NCBI GenBank assembly: GCA_029881995.1
Contig: JAOULO010000006.1
Coordinates: forward strand, 1 to 64,000
DNA: 64,000 bases
Direction: 5' to 3'
Origin: Gammaproteobacteria bacterium
GTDB lineage: Bacteria > Pseudomonadota > Gammaproteobacteria > UBA6429 > Thiohalophilaceae
Positions 17,283 through 25,095 of this stretch are shown here, piece after piece (the first letter of the stretch is position 1; each line of letters starts with the position of its first letter). Under the pieces are notes generated by a model. That model ran no database searches, was not told the origin of the DNA, and saw only the letters and a list, made by a program, of their open reading frames with translations. Made by a program: the position numbers and the translations under genes.

Positions 17283-18593
17283 ATGCCTTTCAGAACAAGC
17301 CGACTACTGCTGATAATCCTCACCAGCCTGACTCTGGTGTATCCTGCCTATGGGGATGAATTCAGTCAGGCCAGAAAGCTTCTAAAACAAAATAAAACCA
17401 AACAGGCCTATGACTTTCTCGTAAAGGAAGAAGGCTATCATATGGGTGAACCAGATTTTGATCTCTTACTAGCCCAGACCGCACTTAAGGCCCGTCTCTG
17501 GCATGAGGCAATTTTTGCATTTGAGCGTGTACTGATTCACAACCCAGGTAATGTCCGGGCTCGTGTTGAAATGGCCATAGCCTATTTTCAGATTAAGGAA
17601 TATGAGAATGCTGAACGTCATCTTGATATGGTGATTAAGGCGAAGCCCAGTGAGGAAATCAGAGTTGTATTAGAAAAATATAAAGAACAGATTAATGAAA
17701 CGATGTCTGCCAGGCGGCACAGGTTTTCGGGGTTTCATCAATTCAAACAAGGTTGGGATAGTAATATTAATAGTGCTACCAATGAATCTGAGATTAGATT
17801 GAATATTCCTGGAGGGAGTTATCGACCCGTCGAAGGGGTAAGTAAACAGACAGACGATACATTCTCTGAGCTGGTAAATAGAATAAATTACGAGTACCAA
17901 CTGAGTGTTAATTCCCATTTTACTAACAGCCTGGGTTATTCGATCAGAGAAAACAATAATGAAAAATTTGATACCCAAAATGCAGATATCAGTATTGCCT
18001 ATAGTCGAACTACAGGCTTCGGTAAGTTTTCAATACCGCTGAGTTATCAGGCCAGTTGGCTGGATGAGAAAGAACTGCGAAATATCGGTTCAATAGGTTT
18101 GAGCCTGAATCGCTCAGGAACTGTTTTTACCCAATATGCTATCCAGTATGGAGAAGTCCGCTATCCTGGTCAGAAGGCTCTGGACGTGGATCAGGTGGTT
18201 TATAGTTATGTCATCGGGACAAATGACAATACCAGCCGAATTAATCAGTTATACGCCCTGTTCTATGGAGATGAAACTGAACGGGATAGTGTCTATAAAT
18301 TCAATGCCCGTGAGTACATGGGGTTACAACTAAAATTCCCCATGCGACTGACAAGCCAGCAATATGTGACTCCTCGTCTGGTTTATCAAGAATCTCGGTA
18401 CAAACAGCAACATCCCTTCTTTTTTCAATCACGCGAAGATAAGCATTCCAGTTTTAATCTGAACTGGGACTGGTATCTGAGTCAAAACTTGCAGCTCAAT
18501 GGCCAGGTTGGCCACTCAGTCAATAATTCTACTGTGGATTTATACACTTACGACCGAAACACCATCTTTGTAGGAACCACCTACAAATACTAA
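17283..18593 (+). CDS. TPR plus outer-membrane barrel protein, Slam/type XI secretion-like
   Basis: A 436-residue exported protein. Residues 1-24 are a signal peptide (hydrophobic LLLIILTSLTLV, cleavage near YPAYG). Residues about 28-145 are tetratricopeptide-like repeats (EFSQARKLLKQNKTKQAYDF; LWHEAIFAFERVLIHNP; NVRARVEMAIAYFQIKEYENAERHL). Residues about 150-436 are alternating polar/aromatic strands with short turns, ending GTTYKY, as in an outer-membrane barrel of some 14 strands. TPR followed by a DUF560-size barrel is the plan of Slam (surface lipoprotein assembly modifier) translocators. The gene just downstream encodes an exported protein with a TbpB-like C-terminal domain, the type of cargo such proteins carry. 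Family assignment is by architecture only. Confidence 0.66.
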   Translation: MPFRTSRLLLIILTSLTLVYPAYGDEFSQARKLLKQNKTKQAYDFLVKEEGYHMGEPDFDLLLAQTALKARLWHEAIFAFERVLIHNPGNVRARVEMAIAYFQIKEYENAERHLDMVIKAKPSEEIRVVLEKYKEQINETMSARRHRFSGFHQFKQGWDSNINSATNESEIRLNIPGGSYRPVEGVSKQTDDTFSELVNRINYEYQLSVNSHFTNSLGYSIRENNNEKFDTQNADISIAYSRTTGFGKFSIPLSYQASWLDEKELRNIGSIGLSLNRSGTVFTQYAIQYGEVRYPGQKALDVDQVVYSYVIGTNDNTSRINQLYALFYGDETERDSVYKFNAREYMGLQLKFPMRLTSQQYVTPRLVYQESRYKQQHPFFFQSREDKHSSFNLNWDWYLSQNLQLNGQVGHSVNNSTVDLYTYDRNTIFVGTTYKY

Positions 18594-18610
18594 TTAATTT
18601 ATTTTATAGC

Positions 18611-18637
18611 CAATATCCATAATATTTATGGTATTTG
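18611..18637. other. Imperfect palindrome after the TPR-barrel gene
   Basis: CAATATCCATAA (18611-18622) and TTATGGTATTTG (18626-18637) match at 9 of 12 paired positions around a 3-base centre. There is no U-run after it. It could be an operator for the following gene or a weak end structure. Confidence 0.3.
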
Positions 18638-18690
18638 GTCACGTTTTGTCCAGGTTTTCCATCATTTCATTAGTTTTTGTCCGATATTGT

Positions 18691-18778
18691 AATTGCGTAA
18701 ACGGCAAATCCTTAATTTAAATGCTGGTGCAGCGAAGCATTAGCGAGAAACGGTAAGCAGGACGCGCCCCTGGAGGGT
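18691..18778 (+). promoter_or_regulatory. Structured leader of the FecR-domain gene
   Basis: The leader holds a stem AATGCT/AGCATT (18720-18741) with a 10-base loop, two similar segments GCGTAAACGGCAA and GCGAGAAACGGTAA on either side of it, then GCGCCCC facing the ribosome site GGAGGG (18772-18777). Paired CCC/GGG could hide the site. I compared it by eye with the c-di-GMP-I (GEMM) consensus: a GGCAAA-like run is present but the GACGCAAAGCC core is not, so I do not assign a class. Confidence 0.4.
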
Positions 18779-18784
18779 ATGAAA

Positions 18785-20029
18785 ATGAAAATACTACAAC
18801 GTATGTTACTGACCTGGGTTATTGTGATGGTTACCACCATTGCAACTATCCCAAATGTTCATGCACAGGATCAGGCAGCTGTAGTGATTATTGCTACGGG
18901 TGATTTCTATGCGATGAATAAATCGCAACAAAAGCGTAGCCTGCAACGACGTTCGAAGGTCTTTGTCGGTGATACTATATCGACAGGTAAAAATAGTCGT
19001 GCTCAGGTACGCTTTATTGACGGTGCTGTGTTGTCACTGCGTCCTGAATCTGAGATGAAGATCCATAAATACAATTATGGTAAATCAAAGGCACAGGAAG
19101 GTAGCTGGATGACCCTTATCAAGGGTGGCTTCCGTACTATCACTGGTGCGATTGGTAAGAAACACTACAAAGTTAGTACCAGTATGGCCACTATCGGTAT
19201 TCGTGGCACACACTATGAGGCTGTCATTAATGATCAACAGCTCTATGTGGCGCTGTGGGATGGTGGTGTAACCCTTTCTAATGATGCCGGTGAAGTCGAT
19301 CTGGGACTTGGAGCTGATTACAACTTTGGTATGGTTCAGAGTAATACGATTGAACCACAAGGTCAGCTGGATCCACCTGAAGCCATTGTGAATGACACTC
19401 AGCCAGTAATTGCACCAGATCTGAGTAAAGATGAGTCTGGATCTACTACAACGACTTCTGAGACTACGGATGAAAGTCTGGCAACGGTCTCTGATGAAAG
19501 CTGGAATGATCTAACTACATTGGTATCATCGGGTTCAACGACTACTAGCTCTGGTGGTACTACATCAGACGGTGGTACTACATCAGACGGTGGTACTACA
19601 GTTACTATGCCTACTTCAGGTTATGGTATTTACACGGTAGCGACAGACCTGTCTGGTACCCCAACAACCGGTAATATCACAGCAACAGGCAGTACCGACT
19701 CGTTTTCATCTTTCAATATGAATGCTACAGTCAATTTTGCCTCGGCTGAGATCAGCGGAACACTAACGGCGACCACCATGTCAGCTGGTGTTTCAAATGA
19801 CTGGGATATGACATTCAGTGGTAGCCCAGGTGCTGGCAGCGGTGTTTCAGGTACTGACTTCAGTATGTCAGGAACTGGGCTTAAGAACAGTATTGATCCT
19901 GCCACAGTTGATATCAGCGGTACCTTCAGCGGTTCAACGGGTGAGAACATGGCAGGTACTGTAACTCTGTCAGACGGTTCTACCACTGAAACCGGGACCT
20001 TCAGTGCACCAGGTACCTATACACCATAA
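18785..20029 (+). CDS. Exported FecR-domain protein with TbpB-like C-terminal barrel domain
   Basis: A 414-residue secreted protein. I chose the second ATG (18785) because GGAGGG lies seven bases before it but only one base before the ATG at 18779. A signal peptide (LLTWVIVMVTTIATI, cleavage after VHA) is followed by a FecR domain (about 32-175) with VFVGDTISTGKNSRAQVRFIDGA, ATIGIRGTHYEA and ALWDGGVTL. Then comes a Pro/Ser/Thr/Gly linker with an 18-bp repeat. The last 130 residues are glycine-rich strands, VNFASAEISGTLTATT, MTFSGS, ISGTFSGSTGENMAGTVTL and TETGTFSAP, which read like the C-terminal eight-stranded barrel of TbpB/Slam cargo proteins. No lipobox, so probably a soluble or tethered secreted protein. 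It converges on the cyclase gene with a gap of three bases. Confidence 0.72.
   Translation: MKILQRMLLTWVIVMVTTIATIPNVHAQDQAAVVIIATGDFYAMNKSQQKRSLQRRSKVFVGDTISTGKNSRAQVRFIDGAVLSLRPESEMKIHKYNYGKSKAQEGSWMTLIKGGFRTITGAIGKKHYKVSTSMATIGIRGTHYEAVINDQQLYVALWDGGVTLSNDAGEVDLGLGADYNFGMVQSNTIEPQGQLDPPEAIVNDTQPVIAPDLSKDESGSTTTTSETTDESLATVSDESWNDLTTLVSSGSTTTSSGGTTSDGGTTSDGGTTVTMPTSGYGIYTVATDLSGTPTTGNITATGSTDSFSSFNMNATVNFASAEISGTLTATTMSAGVSNDWDMTFSGSPGAGSGVSGTDFSMSGTGLKNSIDPATVDISGTFSGSTGENMAGTVTLSDGSTTETGTFSAPGTYTP
19553..19600 (+). repeat. 18-bp tandem repeat in the FecR-protein linker
   Basis: The unit GGTGGTACTACATCAGAC occurs twice exactly (19553-19570, 19571-19588) with a partial third copy to 19600. 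It encodes GGTTSD repeats in the linker between the FecR domain and the C-terminal barrel. Perfect identity at the DNA level suggests recent slippage, so copy number may vary between strains without breaking the frame. Confidence 0.9.
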
Positions 20030-20032
20030 ATA

Positions 20033-22252
20033 TTATTTTTCCCGCCGTTCAAAGACCCCATCCCATTGGGGTCCAGGCGGATTTTTTCTAAACCAGTCAA
20101 TACGTTCCAGATAAAGATGATAAAGTGGTTTATCATTATCCTGCAATAAGTCTTCAAAAATCTCATTAGCTGCCTTGAAGTTCTGCACTCTATACAAACG
20201 TAGGGCTTCTAAATTACGTTCCAGCTCATACATTAGTGGTTTAGTTTCTTCACCGACTCGACATACTGGGTTATAAACCTTGATGGGACGAGAGGTACCT
20301 TTTACGACAATCAAATCAAGTTCCTGACAAATAAAATGATTTTTAACCTGTTCATAGGTTTTTTCACCTATTACCAATGGCAGGTCATAATAACGGGTCA
20401 GGCCCTCAAGACGAGAGGCCAGGTTGACCGAATCTCCAATGACTGTATAAGAACGTCGATATTCCGATCCCATGTCACCAACATTCATCACTCCGGTATT
20501 AATACCAATACCTATCTCAAAAGGTGGGATACCCTCTGCCTCGAATTCTATTTTGAGTGATTTGACCGCTTCCAGCATACCAAAGGCGGCTTCAACAGAA
20601 TTGACTGCATGATTTTCATCGACAAGGGGGGCTCCCCAGAAGGCCATGATCATGTCACCAACATATTTGTCGATGGTTCCCCGGCTTTCAAAAATAACCC
20701 GGGTCATAGGTGTAAAGAAGCGGTTCAACATATCTTTGAGTTTACTGGCCGTGAGAGCCTCCGAGATATTGGTAAAACCACAGATATCTGCGAACAATAC
20801 CGACATTTCACGACTGACACCTTCAAACCCATAATGCTTTGGATTGTCGGTCATCTCATCGACCAGCTCTCTGGGAATGTATTGGCCAAACATATCCTGT
20901 AACTGTGATTTACTTTCAGCCTCTGTCAAAAATCCATAAGCAAGGTTAACAGCGGATAAAACAAAAGCCTGCAGCAAAGGTAGAGCTACGGATAATACAA
21001 TACCTTGCTGGTTCCACATCCAGATATTGAAGTAGGTGATAACAGAAATAACTGTCAGGGCAAAAAATATCTTCAAATAGGGATTGGCAAAATAAGCCAG
21101 TACAAAGACCAGTAACAAGCCACTGACAATTAATACAACCAGATTAGCCCCACTCGCCCAGACAGGTTCTGCTGGAAATTTATCATCCAGTATTCCCGCT
21201 ACGATATTCGCATGGACTTCAACACCAGGATACACACTTTGCATGGGAACAGCACGAAGGTCGAACAGGCCTTCGGCAGTTGTTCCGATGAATACTATGG
21301 CGTTATTTAAAATACCATCCGGTACCTTGTTATGTAATACATCCGTGGCTGATACATAAGGAAAAGAATTATAAGGACCTTTAAATGGGATAATGACTCT
21401 GCCCTGACCATCGGTGGGTATGATCTTTTTCTCACTCAGACCAATACCAGTGATGTTGGTAACACCACTGATCTGCTCTGTCAGTACCGTAATTTTGTCT
21501 ACCAGTTGAAAAACCCTCGCTGTTTCAAGTGCCAGTGAGGGGTATATTCTATCCTTGTATTTAATTACCAACGGTACGCGTCGAATGATGCCATCAGGAT
21601 CTGCATCAAGAGAGAAGAAGCCAGCGTGTTTCGCGGCCTTTTGTAAAACAGGCAGACTGGCCGTATAGCCCTGCATTTCCGTAACAGTGGAATTGAGTAT
21701 CGTCGGTAGATTATCAGCCGCCAGGCTTCGAGGTAATAAACCAATAGGTTTGACCTTGCTGCGATGGAATATATAGCCCAGTACCACATCCTTGTCTTTC
21801 AGGCTTGTTGCAAATTTTGCATCATTATCAAAATCGCTCATGCGACTTTTTAATACCCGTCTTACCAGATTGGCGCCTGGAACATTTTTGTTTAAATCAT
21901 TAATAATCGTTTTGGCGCTGTTTCTTTCTGGTTCGGTGAACATGACATCAAAGCCAACGACAATAGCCCCACTTTTGAAGAGTTGTTCAAGTAATATTGC
22001 CATTTTGGCGCGGGACCAGGGCCATCGACCCTCATAGCGAAGGCTTTTTTCATCAATATCAACAATAACAACACGTTTATCCTGCTTGACCTGTTTTGGA
22101 AGGGTGGCGCTGAGGCGGAGATCGAAGGCGAGAAGTTCGAGGCGTTGCCGTAGATTAACGGCAGAGTCGTATTTGGTGGTTTGAAACCAGACAAAAGCAC
22201 CAAAGATCAGTAAACCAAGAACAATACTGGTGATTTGTCGTGTGTTCTGCAT
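20033..22252 (-). CDS. CHASE2-domain adenylate cyclase (class III)
   Basis: Membrane signal transducer of 739 residues making a cyclic nucleotide in response to a periplasmic signal. An N-terminal helix (8-24) leads to a periplasmic CHASE2 domain (about 30-355; VVIVDIDEKSL, GRWPWSRAKMA, GFDVMF, PGVEVHANIVAGIL), then three helices (about 368-442) and a class III catalytic domain. Metal aspartates are D489 (FADICGFT) and D533 (KYVGD); the base-specifying lysine K529 with D607 indicates ATP rather than GTP; N610 and R614 (NLASR) are the transition-state pair. It therefore appears active. It is the last gene behind tatD on the minus strand (30-base gap) and converges on the FecR gene. A cyclic-nucleotide-binding protein is encoded 3 kb away. 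Confidence 0.9.
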   Translation of the reverse strand: MQNTRQITSIVLGLLIFGAFVWFQTTKYDSAVNLRQRLELLAFDLRLSATLPKQVKQDKRVVIVDIDEKSLRYEGRWPWSRAKMAILLEQLFKSGAIVVGFDVMFTEPERNSAKTIINDLNKNVPGANLVRRVLKSRMSDFDNDAKFATSLKDKDVVLGYIFHRSKVKPIGLLPRSLAADNLPTILNSTVTEMQGYTASLPVLQKAAKHAGFFSLDADPDGIIRRVPLVIKYKDRIYPSLALETARVFQLVDKITVLTEQISGVTNITGIGLSEKKIIPTDGQGRVIIPFKGPYNSFPYVSATDVLHNKVPDGILNNAIVFIGTTAEGLFDLRAVPMQSVYPGVEVHANIVAGILDDKFPAEPVWASGANLVVLIVSGLLLVFVLAYFANPYLKIFFALTVISVITYFNIWMWNQQGIVLSVALPLLQAFVLSAVNLAYGFLTEAESKSQLQDMFGQYIPRELVDEMTDNPKHYGFEGVSREMSVLFADICGFTNISEALTASKLKDMLNRFFTPMTRVIFESRGTIDKYVGDMIMAFWGAPLVDENHAVNSVEAAFGMLEAVKSLKIEFEAEGIPPFEIGIGINTGVMNVGDMGSEYRRSYTVIGDSVNLASRLEGLTRYYDLPLVIGEKTYEQVKNHFICQELDLIVVKGTSRPIKVYNPVCRVGEETKPLMYELERNLEALRLYRVQNFKAANEIFEDLLQDNDKPLYHLYLERIDWFRKNPPGPQWDGVFERREK

Positions 22253-22282
22253 TTTGAGAATAATGAGTTAGTCCGTATTTCA

Positions 22283-23071
22283 TTAATTGCGTCCTCTGCC
22301 AAACAAACTGAAGTAGTTGTCCGTGGTCTGCTGGGCAATCTCTTCCAGATTGGTTTTCCTCAATTCTGCTACGTGTTCTGCCACTTGCCGAACATATGCG
22401 GGCTGGTTGGATTTGCCACGAAACGGAACCGGAGCAAGATAGGGAGAATCAGTTTCCACCAGCATGCGATCGGACGGAACCATTTTAGCGACTTCCTTGA
22501 GTTCTTTAGCACTGTTGAAGGTCACAATGCCCGAAAAGGAAATCATGAAGTTCAGATCCAGTGCACAGCTGGCAATTTCACGATTTTCGGTAAAGCAGTG
22601 CATTACACCACCCACTTCATCGGCTTTTTCTTCTTTAAGTATTCGTAAGGTGTCTTCCGCAGCTTCTCGCATATGGATGATTAGGGGCTTACCGGTTTCC
22701 CTGGCAGCAGCTATATGGGTTCTGAAACGATCACGTTGCCATTCGAGATCTCCTTCACTGCGAAAATAATCAAGGCCGGTTTCACCAATCGCCACGACCT
22801 GTTCATCATCGGCAAGCTTGATAAGCTCTTCAATTGTGGGTTCGTGACCTTCCGTTTCATTGGGATGTACACCGACTGAGGCCGATACAAAATCAAACTC
22901 TCGTGCTGGTTGTAGCACATCATCTAAATGTTCGAGATCGATACAGACACATAACATGTGACCAACCCCCTGATCATTGGCTGCCTGTAAGGCGTTAGCC
23001 AGCTTACCTTCAAAGGGCTCAAGATCAAGACGATCAAGGTGACAATGGGAATCTACGAGAAATGGTGTCAT
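22283..23071 (-). CDS. tatD: TatD family metal-dependent DNase/hydrolase
   Basis: TIM-barrel metal-dependent hydrolase of the TatD/YcfH type, 262 residues, a 3'-5' exonuclease or D-aminoacyl-tRNA deacylase in characterised members. Metal ligands are visible: HCHLD near the N-terminus (10-14), E in AIGETGLDYF, H in LIIHMREA and MHCFTE, and the aspartate in VETDSPYLAP. Its place after tmk-holB-pilZ is the usual one for YcfH. It lies 32 bases downstream of pilZ. Confidence 0.92.
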   Translation of the reverse strand: MTPFLVDSHCHLDRLDLEPFEGKLANALQAANDQGVGHMLCVCIDLEHLDDVLQPAREFDFVSASVGVHPNETEGHEPTIEELIKLADDEQVVAIGETGLDYFRSEGDLEWQRDRFRTHIAAARETGKPLIIHMREAAEDTLRILKEEKADEVGGVMHCFTENREIASCALDLNFMISFSGIVTFNSAKELKEVAKMVPSDRMLVETDSPYLAPVPFRGKSNQPAYVRQVAEHVAELRKTNLEEIAQQTTDNYFSLFGRGRN

Positions 23072-23103
23072 GTATCTGAAAAAGAAAGTTGTTTAAATCG
23101 AAG

Positions 23104-23466
23104 TTACAGAGTGTGGGTTTGACGATCAGATTTTAAAGCACCGGCGAGATAGGTTTCTATTTTTGCCCTGGCACCACCACCGTCTTGATCACTGAATTGC
23201 ACACCAATACCGGCAGCCCGGTTACCCTGGGCGCCCTTGGGTGTGATCCAGATAATTTTTCCAGCCACGGGCAGTTTTTCGGTTTCTTCCATCAGGGTCA
23301 ACAACATGAAGACCTCATCACCCAGCTTATAGCTCTTATTGGTTGGGATAAACAAACCGCCGTTTTTCACAAAAGGCATGTAGGCAGCATATAGCGCACT
23401 CTTGTCCCGAATTGTCAGGGATAAAATACCTTGTCTTGCGCCAATGCCGGCCGGGATATCTGCCAT
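23104..23466 (-). CDS. pilZ: PilZ domain protein
   Basis: Single-domain PilZ protein of 120 residues located between holB and tatD, the usual position of the type IV pilus biogenesis gene pilZ. It has ILSLTIRDKSALYAAYMPFVKNGGLFIP and GKIIWITPKGAQGNRAAGIGVQF. The classical c-di-GMP residues RxxxR at the N-terminus and DxSxxG are not present; KNGGLFI replaces them, as in PilZ proteins that act without binding c-di-GMP. It is one base from the holB stop. Confidence 0.88.
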   Translation of the reverse strand: MADIPAGIGARQGILSLTIRDKSALYAAYMPFVKNGGLFIPTNKSYKLGDEVFMLLTLMEETEKLPVAGKIIWITPKGAQGNRAAGIGVQFSDQDGGGARAKIETYLAGALKSDRQTHTL

Positions 23467-23467
23467 A

Positions 23468-24463
23468 TTATGCGAGCTTCCTGTTGTTTTGATTTGTCGC
23501 CAGGTATGTCCAGCTTAATAATATACCTTCAAGTAATAATAGCCCGTTTGCAGAGGTTTGTTGCAAACGTATCGCTTCACCTAGCTGGTCATGAAACTGA
23601 TAAAGTTTGCCTAAGTCTATCGTTTTCAGCAGAGTTTGCAACTGGTGCATGGCCGATTGATCAACAACGTAATTCTCGCCCGCTGTTTTTAAACGAATCA
23701 AGTCACATACCCAGTAATATAACCAGCTAAGAGGCTGGATATCAGACTGTTTATACCAGTTGGCAGCCACTGCAAGTGGCTGTTGATCCGCCTTTAGTAG
23801 GTCGAGTAAATCTTTTAAAACTACCTGTCGTCTTTTTAATATATCTGCTTCAAACATATGCACGGCCAATAAAGGAGCGCCATTGGCAGCAGTCAGAATT
23901 TCTTCTGTTTGATCTTTGAGCTTTGTTTGAAGCCAGGCAATGGCTTCATTATGTGATGGCAAAGAAAACCGTAGCTTTTGACAACGACTACGAATGGTTG
24001 CCGGCAGACGACTGATTTTAGAACAGACCAGCAGTATGATGGTATTTGCCTGGGGTTCTTCCAGAGTCTTGAGCAGGCTGTTGGAGGCAGCCAGGTTCAT
24101 CTGCTCAGCCTGGGTAATCAGAACTACGCGGTAAGTGCTCAAATGATGGCTTAAGCCCATTTGCTGAATGAGTTCACGAATTTGATCAACCTTAATGGCC
24201 TTACCGGCTTCTTCAGGCTGGATGTGGATAAAATCGGGGTGATTACCTGTGTTCAACAACTGGCAGGATTTACACTGGCCACAGGCCTCTCCAGACTCTC
24301 CGGTTTGTTCACACAGCAATGATCTGGCTATTGTCTGGGCGAAATCAGCTTTACCGATGCCCTCTGGCCCGTGCAATAACAGTGCGTGAGGCATGGCGCC
24401 CGCCTGGTGACGTTTCTGTAACTGTTGCCACTGTTGGCTCTGCCAGGGATAGGGGCTGCTCAT
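23468..24463 (-). CDS. holB: DNA polymerase III delta-prime subunit
   Basis: Part of the clamp loader of the replicase; 331 residues. It shows the AAA+ layout with Walker A-like GPEGIGKADFAQTIA, the zinc-binding cysteines CGQCKSC (with an upstream Cys), the sensor region ILLVCSKISRLPATIRSRCQKLRF and a helical collar domain. The start overlaps the tmk stop by four bases (translation coupling). The Walker A region is somewhat degenerate, as in delta-prime. Confidence 0.93.
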   Translation of the reverse strand: MSSPYPWQSQQWQQLQKRHQAGAMPHALLLHGPEGIGKADFAQTIARSLLCEQTGESGEACGQCKSCQLLNTGNHPDFIHIQPEEAGKAIKVDQIRELIQQMGLSHHLSTYRVVLITQAEQMNLAASNSLLKTLEEPQANTIILLVCSKISRLPATIRSRCQKLRFSLPSHNEAIAWLQTKLKDQTEEILTAANGAPLLAVHMFEADILKRRQVVLKDLLDLLKADQQPLAVAANWYKQSDIQPLSWLYYWVCDLIRLKTAGENYVVDQSAMHQLQTLLKTIDLGKLYQFHDQLGEAIRLQQTSANGLLLLEGILLSWTYLATNQNNRKLA

Positions 24464-25086
24464 GGGGCGGTCAACTCATCCAGAACGGTTTTGATGCGGG
24501 ATTGCACCGCTTCGATACTACCACTGGCATCAATGACACGGTAGCGCTGAGGCTCAGCCCTGGCCATGCCCAGATAAGTCTCCCTGACCCGCTCGAAGAA
24601 GGCCTGTTTCTCCTGCTCGAAGCGATCCGGGGTACTGCGCTCTCCAGCCCGTTTCAGGCCTTCATCTACCGGTAAATCCAGTAACAGGGTCAGATCGGGT
24701 CTGAGGGCGCCCTGAACCCATTCTTCCAGGCTGGCAATGCGGCTAATTTCTATGCCTCTACCCCCACCCTGGTAGGCATAGGTGGCATCGGTGAATCGGT
24801 CGCAAATGACCCAGTGACCAGCCTCCAGGGCCGGCACTATCTTTTCTTCCAGATGCTGGGCCCGGGCTGCGAACATCAACAATAACTCGGTGTTGTCGGT
24901 GATGCTGGTTTGACGGGCATCGAGCAGGAGATCACGGATTTTTTCGGCCAGGGGGGTACCACCGGGCTCTCGGGTTAGCAGAATGTCCTGACTGAGTTGT
25001 TTGAAGTAGTCTTCGATAAAGGCAATACTGGTGGTCTTCCCCACCCCTTCAACGCCTTCGATGGTGATGAATTTTCCCCGAGTCAT
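24460..25086 (-). CDS. tmk: Thymidylate kinase
   Basis: Phosphorylates dTMP to dTDP; 208 residues. P-loop GVEGVGKTTS at about 11-20, DR motif with REPGGTPLAEKIRDLLL, ICDRFTDATYAYQGGGRG, and the lid VDEGLKRAGERSTPDRFE. It sits between mltG (nine-base gap) and holB in the usual gammaproteobacterial order. Confidence 0.95.
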   Translation of the reverse strand: MTRGKFITIEGVEGVGKTTSIAFIEDYFKQLSQDILLTREPGGTPLAEKIRDLLLDARQTSITDNTELLLMFAARAQHLEEKIVPALEAGHWVICDRFTDATYAYQGGGRGIEISRIASLEEWVQGALRPDLTLLLDLPVDEGLKRAGERSTPDRFEQEKQAFFERVRETYLGMARAEPQRYRVIDASGSIEAVQSRIKTVLDELTAP

Positions 25087-25095
25087 CTAATGTTT

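Noticed and set aside
18691-18778. c-di-GMP-I (GEMM) riboswitch before the FecR gene
   Set aside because: A GGCAAA-like run exists, but the GACGCAAAGCC core and the second-domain elements are missing in the right order.
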